From Desulfocarbo sp964620595 (GTDB lineage Bacteria; Desulfobacterota; Desulfarculia; Desulfarculales; Desulfarculaceae), in assembly GCA_964620595.1 (NCBI GenBank), contig CAZUHP010000004.1:1-64000 (forward strand): a DNA stretch of 64,000 nucleotides. Direction: 5' to 3'. Shown one piece after another: positions 8,335 to 15,920 of the stretch. The first letter of the stretch is position 1. Each line of letters starts with the position of its first letter. Made by a program: the position numbers and the translations under genes. The notes beneath the pieces were generated by a model. The model was not told the DNA's origin, ran no database searches, and saw only the letters and a list, made by a program, of their open reading frames with translations.

Positions 8335-9264
8335 TCAGGCCACCACGGCGGTGCCAAAGGCGGGGATGGGCTCGCCTGCCGGGACCTGGTCGGGTTGCTG
8401 GGCCGGGTTGGGGGTGACCAACTGCCAGGCCTGGGGGTCGTCCAGGAAGGCGCGGAACAGGCGGTTGTTGAGGGCGTGGCCGGACTTGTGGGCAGTGAAG
8501 GCGCCCAGGATGGGCCGGCCCACCAGGGCCAGGTCGCCGATGAAGTCCAGCACCTTGTGGCGCACGAACTCGTCGGGAAAGCGCAGGCCGTCGTCGTTGA
8601 GCACCCGGTACTTATCCACCACCACGGCGTTGTCCAGGGAGCCGCCCAGGCCCCGGCGGGCCTCGCGCAGGCGCTGGAGGTCTTCCAGGAAGCCGAAGGT
8701 GCGGGCCCGGCTTATCTCTTGGTCATAGGTGCGCTCGTCAAAGCGCACGCCCAGCTCCTGGCGGCGGATGAGGGGGTGGTCGAACTCTATGGTGAAATTG
8801 ACCTCCAGGCTCTGGGCCGGGGCCACGCTCACGAACTTGTCGCCCTCTTTGACGCTGACCTCGCGCTTTACCAGGTAGAACTGGCGCAACTCGGCCTGGG
8901 AGGTGAGGCCGGCGTTCTTGATCAGGAATACGAAGGGAGCGGCCGAGCCGTCCATGATGGGCACCTCGGGAGCGTCAACCTCCACCAGTACGTTGTCCAC
9001 GCCCAGGCCGGAGAGGGCCGAGAGCAGGTGTTCGACGGTGGAGATGGACACGCCGTCCACTCCCACGGTGGTGCACATGCTGGTGTCCACCACGTGGTGC
9101 ACGTCGCCAGGGATGAGGGGGGCGCCGGCGAGATCGGAGCGTTTGAAGACCACGCCGGTGTCGGGCGCGGCCGGGCGCAGGCACATGTTTACTTTCTTGC
9201 CACTGTGCAGGCCAACTCCGGTACAGGCTACAGGTCGCTTGAGGGTGTGCTGGTAGATTTGCAT
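8335..9264 (-). CDS. lpxC: UDP-3-O-acyl-N-acetylglucosamine deacetylase
   Basis: The product is 309 aa. LpxC catalyses the committed, zinc-dependent step of lipid A synthesis. The zinc ligands are all present: H79 in STVEHLLSAL, and H236 and D240 in HKVLDFIGDL. The catalytic H263 lies in HKSGHALNN. Length and spacing match the Escherichia coli enzyme. The ATG is preceded by GAAGGAAAGG. A near-perfect sigma-54 promoter lies about 50 bp upstream, which is unusual for this housekeeping gene. The sigma-54 activator NtrX and its kinase are encoded next on the same strand. Confidence 0.96.
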   Translation of the reverse strand: MQIYQHTLKRPVACTGVGLHSGKKVNMCLRPAAPDTGVVFKRSDLAGAPLIPGDVHHVVDTSMCTTVGVDGVSISTVEHLLSALSGLGVDNVLVEVDAPEVPIMDGSAAPFVFLIKNAGLTSQAELRQFYLVKREVSVKEGDKFVSVAPAQSLEVNFTIEFDHPLIRRQELGVRFDERTYDQEISRARTFGFLEDLQRLREARRGLGGSLDNAVVVDKYRVLNDDGLRFPDEFVRHKVLDFIGDLALVGRPILGAFTAHKSGHALNNRLFRAFLDDPQAWQLVTPNPAQQPDQVPAGEPIPAFGTAVVA

Positions 9265-9314
9265 TCTGCCTTTCCTTCAGCGGGCGGATGGATACAGCAC
9301 CGGACTGGTAACTA

Positions 9315-9330
9315 AGCAACCTTTGTGCCA
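9315..9330 (-). promoter_or_regulatory. Sigma-54 (-24/-12) promoter of lpxC
   Basis: Minus strand 9330-9315 reads TGGCACAAAGGTTGCT, with -24 GG and -12 GC separated by exactly 10 bp. It matches the TGGCAC-N5-TTGCW consensus at every position. Transcription would start near 9304, giving a leader of about 40 nt before the lpxC ATG. The 9331-9466 stretch further upstream contains AT-rich sequence (TATATAAAA) that could hold activator sites. Confidence 0.75.
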
Positions 9331-9466
9331 GGGGGTGCGAGGCCGGGCTCCCGGCGGGATTTTATTGCTTAAGCGGTTGATATTCCATGGTTATATAAAA
9401 ATGGAGGTGGGTCGGGGCATAAGCGGGGGGGATGGCGGTGTGTGGGGGTATGACCACAGTCGGGCT

Positions 9467-10078
9467 TCAAGGTGTGTCAAACAGGCCACGATCGCAGCCT
9501 AGCTGGTATGCCTTTTCCAAGTCTTCGGGATAATTGACGTTAATGAAACTCAGCTCCTCGGGGTCCACGTCGCGCACCTGCTGGCGGGAGATATAGCGGG
9601 CCTTGACCGCCTCCAGGAGCATGCGGGCCCGCCGCTCGCCCTGCTCCAAGAGCTTCAGGGCCGGGGGCAGGCACTTGCGGTGGTAATAGGCCAACAGCGG
9701 CTCTGGCCCCCGGGGGCCCAAGGGCGCGCGCGCCTTGTCGGTTTCGGGTCCAAAGGCCAGCAATTCAATGAGCTTGGGCTCCACCAGCGGCAGGTCCACC
9801 GCCATGACCACAAAGGCGGGGGCCGGGCTGTCCAAGAGCGCGGTGGCAATGGCGTTCAAGGGTCCTTGGCCGGGCCAGCGGTCGCGGATGATGGGTACCG
9901 GCAAGCCGGCCAGGTCGGCCAGGTCCACCGCCGCCACCATCAGGCGGGGGCACACGGTGCCCAGGGTGTCCAGGGCCCGGTCGATCAGCCGGCGGCCGCC
10001 CAGCTTGCGCAGGGGCTTCTGGCCGCCCATGCGGCGGCCCGGGCCCCCGGCCAGCACCAGTCCCCAGGGCGCGTCCAC
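9467..10078 (-). CDS. mobA: Molybdenum cofactor guanylyltransferase MobA
   Basis: The product is 203 aa. The N-terminus GLVLAGGPGRRMGGQKPL is the LAGGxSxRMGxDK nucleotide-binding loop of MobA, with the Lys retained. VMAVDLPLVEP provides the metal-binding Asp. MobA attaches GMP to molybdopterin to form the bis-MGD precursor used by DMSO-reductase-family enzymes. The start is a GTG that directly follows the stop of the upstream MerR gene (TAG then GTG), so translation is probably coupled. A divergent MobA-like cytidylyltransferase is the main alternative. Confidence 0.8.
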   Translation of the reverse strand: MDAPWGLVLAGGPGRRMGGQKPLRKLGGRRLIDRALDTLGTVCPRLMVAAVDLADLAGLPVPIIRDRWPGQGPLNAIATALLDSPAPAFVVMAVDLPLVEPKLIELLAFGPETDKARAPLGPRGPEPLLAYYHRKCLPPALKLLEQGERRARMLLEAVKARYISRQQVRDVDPEELSFINVNYPEDLEKAYQLGCDRGLFDTP

Positions 10079-10498
10079 CTAAGCCTGCTCCATGGGGCCG
10101 TGGCCTTGGCTTTCCAGTACCTTGCGCTTGGCCAGGTGGCGGTTGAGGAACACGGCGCAACGGTCGCAGGGGCCGGGGCACAGGGTTTCCGCCCGGGTGC
10201 GAATCTGCCAGCAGGGGCGGTGGGGGTCCTGGAAGGCGGCGCAGCGTTGGGGCTCGGGGCAGGCGAATATGTTCCAGCAGGGAGCCAGCACCAAGAGGTT
10301 GCGCAGGCAGGCCAAGGTGAAGCCGCGCTCGTGGATCAGGTAGCTGATGCGCTCGATCTGGGCGATCTCGAACTCGCTGTAGCGGCGGTTGTTGGTCTTG
10401 GGATCGCGCAGGGGTCTGATGAAGCCTTCGCGTTCGTACTCACGGATGCGTTTTTGGGAGAGGTTCACTCTCCTGGCCACTTCATTGATGAGGTACAT
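10079..10498 (-). CDS. MerR-family regulator with Cys-rich C-terminus
   Basis: The product is 139 aa from the ATG at 10498; an upstream extension in the frame has no MerR homology. The N-terminal winged helix is YLINEVARRVNLSQKRIREY...RPLRDPKTNNRRYSE. After the helix, eight cysteines fall at about 64, 74, 80, 86, 96, 107, 111 and 114 (PCWNIFAC, LCPGPCDRC), enough for an iron-sulfur cluster or metal site. It is stop-to-start fused with mobA, so it probably controls molybdenum cofactor supply in response to metal or redox state. The ligand is not identifiable. It could also be the distal part of the speB transcript, 100 bp upstream. Confidence 0.75.
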   Translation of the reverse strand: MYLINEVARRVNLSQKRIREYEREGFIRPLRDPKTNNRRYSEFEIAQIERISYLIHERGFTLACLRNLLVLAPCWNIFACPEPQRCAAFQDPHRPCWQIRTRAETLCPGPCDRCAVFLNRHLAKRKVLESQGHGPMEQA

Positions 10499-10598
10499 AG
10501 CGCTTATGGCCCCTGTTGCTTCTAAACAAAATTGCGTCCAAGCCACGCTCCTTCTTAACACTCATCGTCCCCCGGCGCAAGGGATTTACCGGCCGCGC

Positions 10599-11675
10599 CT
10601 AGGCTGGCCGGGCCTCCTTCCTGAGCAGCTCCAGGGCCTCCTCCCGGCGGGTGTAGAGCCGCTTGGGCTGGCGGGAGCCCTTGGCCTGTATGAGGTAGGC
10701 GGCCAGGATGGGCAGGGCCAGGGTTATGTCCGTGTAGCAAACCACGGTATGGGGCAGGCCGGCGGGGTCCACCTTGCCCCAGCTCACCGCCTCGGAGGGG
10801 GTGGCGCCAGAGAGTCCGCCAGTGTCGGGCCGGGCGTCGGTCACCTGGAGGAAGTAGTCGTGCCCCTTTTCCTCTATGCCCAGCACCTCTTGCAGGTGGG
10901 GCTCGGTCTGGAGCATGAAGTTCTTGGGCGAGCCGCCGCCCAGGATCACCACCCCGGTCTTGCCCCCCTGGCGCTTGGCCCTGAGCACCAGGGCCGCGGT
11001 TTCGTTCACGTCCCGGCTCACGTCCCAGGCGAATTTGCTTCCCGCGAGCGCCATGGCTGCGGCGTTCATGCCGATGGAGCTGTCACCGGGGCTGCTGGTG
11101 TAGACCGGCACCTCCATCTCCGCGCAGGCGGCCAGGAGGCTCACATCGCCCAGGCCCAGCACCCGCTGACGTTCGCCCAGGTAGCGGCCGATCAAGGCAT
11201 GGAACTCGGCCGAGCCCAAGGGGCGGTCGAACTCGGGGGCCTTCATGACCTCGCGGAAGAAGGCGTCGGTCTTCAGGAGCACCTGGTAGTCCATCACGAT
11301 GTCATAGATCCGCACCAATCCCCGCCGGCGCAGCTCGGTGTCGTCGGCATGGGGGCTGGAGCGGTGCAGGGCCAGGCCCAGGGCGAAGTGGGCGTCGTGG
11401 TAGAGGTTGGCGCCGGTGGAGATGACGAAGTCCACGAAGCCCCGCCGCACCAGGGGCACCAGGGCGCTGGCCCCCAGGCCGGCCGGGGTCAGGGCGCCGG
11501 TGAGGGTCATGCCCACGGTGACCTCGGGCCGGGCCATCAGCTCGGCCCAGAGGCGGCAGCCTTCGCGCAGGCGCGCGGCGTTGTAGGCCAGGAAGTGATC
11601 ATCCACCAAGCCGCGCAGGCTCACGCCCTCGTCCAGAGGCGGAGGGGCTATGGCGGGTCCTTTGTGCTCGGTCAT
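10599..11675 (-). CDS. Deoxyhypusine-synthase-like protein
   Basis: The product is 358 aa. It has the deoxyhypusine synthase fold signatures GMTLTGALTPAGLG, ISTGANLYHD and the NAD/spermidine region ARPDTGGLSGATPSEAVSWGK. The catalytic lysine equivalent is K251 in ILGGGSPKNF. Bacteria lack eIF5A, so the family in bacteria is thought to transfer an aminobutyl group from spermidine onto a small amine (homospermidine-type chemistry) rather than onto protein. Its ATG overlaps the speB stop (ATGA), which strongly ties it to polyamine synthesis. The actual acceptor is not known from sequence. Confidence 0.85.
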   Translation of the reverse strand: MTEHKGPAIAPPPLDEGVSLRGLVDDHFLAYNAARLREGCRLWAELMARPEVTVGMTLTGALTPAGLGASALVPLVRRGFVDFVISTGANLYHDAHFALGLALHRSSPHADDTELRRRGLVRIYDIVMDYQVLLKTDAFFREVMKAPEFDRPLGSAEFHALIGRYLGERQRVLGLGDVSLLAACAEMEVPVYTSSPGDSSIGMNAAAMALAGSKFAWDVSRDVNETAALVLRAKRQGGKTGVVILGGGSPKNFMLQTEPHLQEVLGIEEKGHDYFLQVTDARPDTGGLSGATPSEAVSWGKVDPAGLPHTVVCYTDITLALPILAAYLIQAKGSRQPKRLYTRREEALELLRKEARPA

Positions 11676-12529
11676 GGGCTCTCCTCGAGGGCCAGGCCCA
11701 GGGCCCGGTAGAGCAGCCTGGCCGCGGTGAAGTCGCTCAGGGCCTGGCCGGGAAGCGGCGCCAGTTCCACGATGTCCAGGCCCACCACCTGGCGGCCGCG
11801 GCAGGCGGCCACCAGCCAGTCCGAAACCTGGTTCCAGGTGAGGCCGCCGGGCTCGGGGGTGCCGGTGGCGGGGATCACCGCCGGGTCCAGGCCGTCCAGG
11901 TCCAGGCTCAAATATACCGGTCCCTCCAGGCCCTCCAAGGCGGCCTCCAGCCAGGCGGGGTCCTGGTGCACGGTGCGGGCCCAGGTGGGCCGCAGGCCGC
12001 GCCGCCGCACCAGTTCCATCTCCTCGGCCGAACAGGAGCGGCTGCCCAGGTGGCGCACCTCCAGGCCCAGCTCCAGGGCCCGGCGCATCACGCAGGCGTG
12101 CGAATAGGGCGTGCCGTCGAACCGCTCGCGCAGGTCCAGGTGGGCGTCCAGGACCAGGACCGTGAAGTCCGGCCCCCGTTTGCGGACCAGGGCCCGCAGG
12201 GCGCCCAGGGTCACGGTGTGTTCGCCGCCGATGAGCGCGGGCAGGCGGCCGGCCTCGAGTTCCGCCGCCACCGCGGCCTCCACCCGCTCCAGCACCTCCT
12301 CCACGCTGCCCTGCACCCCCACCCGGGGCCGGGTGAGGATGCCCCGGGTGTAGGGCTCCTGGTCCAGCAGCTCGTCGTAAAGCTCCACCTGGGCGCTGGC
12401 CAGCAGGATCGCAGCCGGCCCCAGGCTGGTGCCCTTGCCATAGCTCACCGTGGCCTCCAGGGGCACGGGGATGAGCGCGGCCCGCGCCTGGTCCTCGGGC
12501 GGGGGGGGCACCCCCAAAAAGTAAATCAT
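11672..12529 (-). CDS. speB: Agmatinase (ureohydrolase family)
   Basis: The product is 285 aa. Arginase/agmatinase manganese motifs are present: GGEHTVTLG, DAHLDLRERFDGTPYSHACV and SLDLDGLDPAVIPATGTPEPGG (shown in parts: DLDGLDP and GTPEPGG). It hydrolyses agmatine to putrescine and urea. The ATG at 12529 lacks a Shine-Dalgarno; a TTG six codons upstream (12547) has AGGAG at 8-nt spacing and may be the true start. It is divergent from arginine decarboxylase pdaD, which makes its substrate, and overlaps the deoxyhypusine-synthase-like gene by 4 bp. Confidence 0.88.
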   Translation of the reverse strand: MIYFLGVPPPPEDQARAALIPVPLEATVSYGKGTSLGPAAILLASAQVELYDELLDQEPYTRGILTRPRVGVQGSVEEVLERVEAAVAAELEAGRLPALIGGEHTVTLGALRALVRKRGPDFTVLVLDAHLDLRERFDGTPYSHACVMRRALELGLEVRHLGSRSCSAEEMELVRRRGLRPTWARTVHQDPAWLEAALEGLEGPVYLSLDLDGLDPAVIPATGTPEPGGLTWNQVSDWLVAACRGRQVVGLDIVELAPLPGQALSDFTAARLLYRALGLALEESP

Positions 12530-12579
12530 CTGGCCGGCCTGGTCCAAGGGTCCAACTCCTGTTAGGCTATGGTCTTTGC

Positions 12580-12608
12580 AGTATAGGCTGGCGGGCGGCG
12601 GGCCGCAA
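12580..12608 (-). promoter_or_regulatory. Promoter of the speB operon
   Basis: Minus strand TTGCGG (12608-12603), a 17-bp spacer and TATACT (12585-12580). The start would lie near 12573, about 26 nt before the TTG start candidate. Confidence 0.5.
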
Positions 12609-12636
12609 GTTCCGGGCTGGCCGGGATTATTTGCGG

Positions 12637-12663
12637 TTGACGCCGGGGGCGGCCGGGGATAAT
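12637..12663 (+). promoter_or_regulatory. Possible promoter of pdaD
   Basis: TTGACG (12637-12642), a 15-bp spacer and GATAAT (12658-12663). It faces away from the speB promoter. The spacer is short, so this is tentative. Confidence 0.3.
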
Positions 12664-12761
12664 AACAGCCCAGCCCGGTTTTCGATATCGTCGCAAGAGC
12701 ACCGGCCGGGGGCCGGTTTTGCAGGCATACGCCTCTGAGCGAGAAACCAAGGAGGGTAGCC

Positions 12762-13328
12762 ATGCTGGTGCCCAAGCAAATCTTCCTTACGCGCGGCCGG
12801 GGTTACCACAAGGAGAAGCTGGCCAGCTTCGAGCTGGCCCTCAGGGCGGCCGGCATCGCCGAGCAGAACCTGGTCTATGTCTCCAGCATCTTTCCGCCCA
12901 ACTGCCAGCTCATCTCCCGGCGGGCGGCCCAAAAGAAGCTGGTGCCCGGCCAGATACTGTTCTGCGTGATGGCCCGCAACGCCACCAACGAACCCAACCG
13001 GCTGATATCCTCCTCCATCGGCCTGGCGGTGCCCGCGGACAAGAGCATGTACGGCTACCTTTCCGAGCACGAGGGCTTCGGCCAGAACGCGCGGGTCAGC
13101 GGCGACTATGCCGAGGACCTGGCCGCCGAGATGCTGGCCACCACCCTGGGCATAGATTTCGACCTGGACCAGAGCTGGGACGAGAAGAAGCAGGTGTTCC
13201 GCATGTCCGGCAAGATCGTGCGCACCGACAACATCACCCAGACCGCGGTGGGCCCCAAGGACGGCCGCTGGGTGACCACCGTGGCCGCTGCGGTCATGAT
13301 AATGGAATGGCAGGACCGCGACCAATGA
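12762..13328 (+). CDS. pdaD: Pyruvoyl-dependent arginine decarboxylase
   Basis: The product is 188 aa, preceded by an excellent AAGGAGGGT. The self-cleavage site lies in YVSSIFPPNC, where cleavage between the serines (about residues 41 and 42) would generate the pyruvoyl cofactor. ISSSIGLAVP and a Glu-rich EHEGFG segment near residue 107 fit the catalytic region of the PvlArgDC family. It converts arginine to agmatine. With divergent speB and the deoxyhypusine-synthase-like gene it gives a complete route from arginine to putrescine and beyond. Its stop overlaps the start of the caspase-like gene (ATGA). Confidence 0.92.
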   Translation: MLVPKQIFLTRGRGYHKEKLASFELALRAAGIAEQNLVYVSSIFPPNCQLISRRAAQKKLVPGQILFCVMARNATNEPNRLISSSIGLAVPADKSMYGYLSEHEGFGQNARVSGDYAEDLAAEMLATTLGIDFDLDQSWDEKKQVFRMSGKIVRTDNITQTAVGPKDGRWVTTVAAAVMIMEWQDRDQ

Positions 13329-14260
13329 CCCCCGGCGGCCGCCGGCTCCGGCTGGGGGTGATGCTGGCCCTGGCCTGGCTGCTGGGCCTGGCCGCGGCGG
13401 CCTCGCCCCCCTCGCCTCCCGCGCCCCCCTCGCCCCCCCCGGCCCAGGGACGCCGCCTGGCCCTGGTGGTGGGGGTGGGTTCCTTCCAGGACCCGGCCTT
13501 CGAGCCCCTGCGCTATGCGGTGGCGGACGCCCGCCGGGTGGCCGCCTACCTGACCGACCCCAAAGGCGGCGGTTTTTCACCCCGCCAGGTGGCGGTGCTC
13601 ATCGACCGGCAGGCCACCCGGGCCAACATCCTGGCCCAGGCCGAGCGCCTGGTCCGAAAGGCCCGGCCCGCGGATTTGGTGTTCGTCTATTTCTCCACCC
13701 ATGGTTTCTTCACCCGGGAGCGGGTGATGGGCATCGTGTGCTACGACAGCCACGCCACCGGCGAGCGCGGCCCCTTCGGCCCGGTGGTGGCGGGCGACAG
13801 CGTGCTGACCCGCAAGGATCTCTACCGCCTCCTGCGCCGGCTTCCCGCCCAGCGGCGGGCGGTGGTGCTGGACACCTGCCACGGGGCGGCGGCCACCGGC
13901 GGCCTGGCCAGCCTCCCCCGGGACGACTCCGCCGGCTATCCCCCGGAATCGGACCTGGAGGCCGGGCCGGACCCGGCGGCCGGCACCGGCGCCGGCGAGG
14001 ACGGAGTGACCCTGATCCTGGCCTCCTGCCTGGGCCGGCAGAAGGCCTGGGAGTCGCGGGAGCTGGGGGCCAGCATCTTCACCTACTACCTCTTGCAGGG
14101 GCTGCGCCGCTTGGGGGGAGATCTGGTGCAGGCCTTCTTCTACTCCCAGGAGCGGACCAGCCGCCAGGCCACCGTGGAAAAGGGCTGGTGCCAGACCCCC
14201 TATATGATCCACCTCCCCCCCTGGCGCCGCCTGGTGCTGGCGCCGCCGGGAAAGGGCTGA
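13325..14260 (+). CDS. Secreted caspase-like (C14 / metacaspase) protein
   Basis: The product is 311 aa. A signal peptide (residues 1-27) is followed by a Pro/Ser linker encoded by C-rich repeats (27-39). The caspase p20-like domain starts RRLALVVGVG and runs to about residue 290. The His-Cys dyad is intact: H126 in YFSTHGFF and C185 in LDTCHGA. Prokaryotic family members are generally specific for Arg or Lys. The ATG overlaps the pdaD stop, so translation is coupled to arginine decarboxylase, an odd pairing. No partner substrate is evident; periplasmic or extracellular location is predicted. Confidence 0.85.
   Translation: MTPGGRRLRLGVMLALAWLLGLAAAASPPSPPAPPSPPPAQGRRLALVVGVGSFQDPAFEPLRYAVADARRVAAYLTDPKGGGFSPRQVAVLIDRQATRANILAQAERLVRKARPADLVFVYFSTHGFFTRERVMGIVCYDSHATGERGPFGPVVAGDSVLTRKDLYRLLRRLPAQRRAVVLDTCHGAAATGGLASLPRDDSAGYPPESDLEAGPDPAAGTGAGEDGVTLILASCLGRQKAWESRELGASIFTYYLLQGLRRLGGDLVQAFFYSQERTSRQATVEKGWCQTPYMIHLPPWRRLVLAPPGKG
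13402..13440. repeat. C-rich repeat inside the caspase-like gene
   Basis: CTCGCCCCCC-type units encode the SPPSPPAPPSPPP linker between signal peptide and protease domain. It is an in-frame member of the window-wide C/G-tract family. Confidence 0.6.
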
Positions 14261-14267
14261 AAGAGCC

Positions 14268-15920
14268 ATGCGCGCAGAAGACCTGAGAGGCCTGGAGCTT
14301 ATCTCCCTGGACCCGGAGACCGGCTTTCCCGTGTTCGGCACCGCCAGGCTCATGATCGTGGGCCTGGCCCCCCTGGCCCGGTTGCACAAGGACCTGATCC
14401 ACCGCCTGGGCGAGGAGAGCGCCGCCAAGGTCTTTTTGCGCTACGGCTACGAGGCCGGCCTCGGCATAGCCACCAACCTGGCCACCCTCTACCAGTGGGA
14501 CGACGAGCGGGAATGGCTCAAGGCGGGCAGCGTGATGCGCCGGGTGGCGGGCCTGGCCCGGGAGGAGATGACCCACCTGGAGTTCGAGCCGGCCGAAGGG
14601 CACCTGTTGATCAAGGGACGCTGGCACGACTCCCTGGAAACCCGGATATGGCAGAGGGACCAGGCCCGCCCGGCCCAGCCGGTCTGCCACCTGCTCTGCG
14701 GCATGGCCAGCGGCTATGCCAGCGCGGTGCTGGGCAGCGAGGTGTGGGTGCGGGAGACATCCTGCGCGGCCCAGGGCCACGACTTCTGCACCTTCGAGGG
14801 CCGGCCGGCCAAGGACTGGGGCATGCGGCCGGAGGAGATACGGAGCTTCCTGGCCCTGGACACGGTGGAGGAGGAGGTGCAGCGGCTCAAGGAGGCCCTG
14901 CAAAAGGCCCGCTCCGAGGCGCGGCGCCACTCGGCCGAGGTGGAGCGCCTGCGCCGGCGCCAGGCCGCCCGCAAGGACGAGGCGGGCATCATCTTCCGCA
15001 GCGAGGCCATGGCCCACCTCCTGGAGCTGGCCCGCAAGGTGGCGCCCACCTCCACCACGGTGCTCATGTACGGCGAGACCGGCACCGGCAAGGAGGTGCT
15101 GGCCCGCTACCTGCACAAGCACTCGGGCCGGGCGGAGCACCCCTTCCTGGCCATCAACTGCGCGGCCCTGCCGGCCAACCTGTTGGAGAGCGAGCTGTTC
15201 GGCCACGTCAAGGGGGCCTTCACCGGCGCGGACCGCGACAAGAAGGGGCTGTTCGTGGAGGCCGGCCAGGGCACCCTCTTCCTGGACGAGGTGGGCGAGC
15301 TGCCCCTGGAGCTGCAGGCCAAGCTCCTGCGCGCCTTGCAGGAGCGCGAGGTGCGGCCGGTGGGCGGCTCCAAGTACCTGCCGGTGAAGGCCCGCATCAT
15401 CGCGGCCAGCAACCGGGACCTGAAGGAGATGGTGCGCCAGGGCGAATTCCGCGAGGATCTCTACTACCGCCTGGCGGTGATACCCATCCAGATCCCTCCC
15501 CTGCGGGAGCGCCGCCAGGACATCCTGCCCCTGGCCCGCCACTTCCTGGCCCGCTACCACCCGGGCAGCCCGGGGTTCGCGCCCGAGGCGGTGCGGCTGA
15601 TGGAGGCCTATGCCTGGCCCGGCAACGTGCGCGAGCTGGAGAACGCCATGGAGTACGCCGGGGTGCTGGCCGGGGAGGAGCGCATCGCACCCGAGCATCT
15701 GCCCCGCTCGGTGACCGCCGGCTCCCAGGACCCCCTGGCCAGCCTGGCGGTGGACCTGCCCAGCCAGGCGGAGCTGGTGCGGCGCTACACCGAGCTGGTC
15801 CTCCGGCACACCGGCGGCAACAAGTCCCAGGCCGCGCGCATCCTGGGCATCGGCAACAACACCCTCTGGCGCCGCCTGAAGGCCCAGGAACGGGAGCAGG
15901 CCGGGCATGATCGAGACTGA
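14268..15920 (+). CDS. XylR/DmpR-like sigma-54 activator with V4R sensor
   Basis: The product is 550 aa. The N-terminal XylR_N/V4R region (about 15-180) ends in four cysteines (C140, C144, C166, C174), which suggests a bound metal or small hydrophobic ligand pocket. A coiled-coil linker (about 195-235) leads to an AAA+ domain with Walker A GETGTGKE (269-276), the GAFTGA loop and DEVGELP-type Walker B. A Fis-type helix-turn-helix ends the protein. It activates sigma-54 promoters when its ligand binds; relatives sense aromatics. It lies 7 bp after the caspase-like gene and overlaps the next gene by 14 bp. Its targets are unknown. Confidence 0.88.
   Translation: MRAEDLRGLELISLDPETGFPVFGTARLMIVGLAPLARLHKDLIHRLGEESAAKVFLRYGYEAGLGIATNLATLYQWDDEREWLKAGSVMRRVAGLAREEMTHLEFEPAEGHLLIKGRWHDSLETRIWQRDQARPAQPVCHLLCGMASGYASAVLGSEVWVRETSCAAQGHDFCTFEGRPAKDWGMRPEEIRSFLALDTVEEEVQRLKEALQKARSEARRHSAEVERLRRRQAARKDEAGIIFRSEAMAHLLELARKVAPTSTTVLMYGETGTGKEVLARYLHKHSGRAEHPFLAINCAALPANLLESELFGHVKGAFTGADRDKKGLFVEAGQGTLFLDEVGELPLELQAKLLRALQEREVRPVGGSKYLPVKARIIAASNRDLKEMVRQGEFREDLYYRLAVIPIQIPPLRERRQDILPLARHFLARYHPGSPGFAPEAVRLMEAYAWPGNVRELENAMEYAGVLAGEERIAPEHLPRSVTAGSQDPLASLAVDLPSQAELVRRYTELVLRHTGGNKSQAARILGIGNNTLWRRLKAQEREQAGHDRD

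Noticed and set aside
7998..8357. Minus-strand open frame with collagen-like Gly-X-Y pattern
   Set aside because: It is produced by the short G-rich repeats downstream of lpxC, overlaps the lpxC end, and has no ribosome site; the pattern is a by-product of low-complexity DNA.
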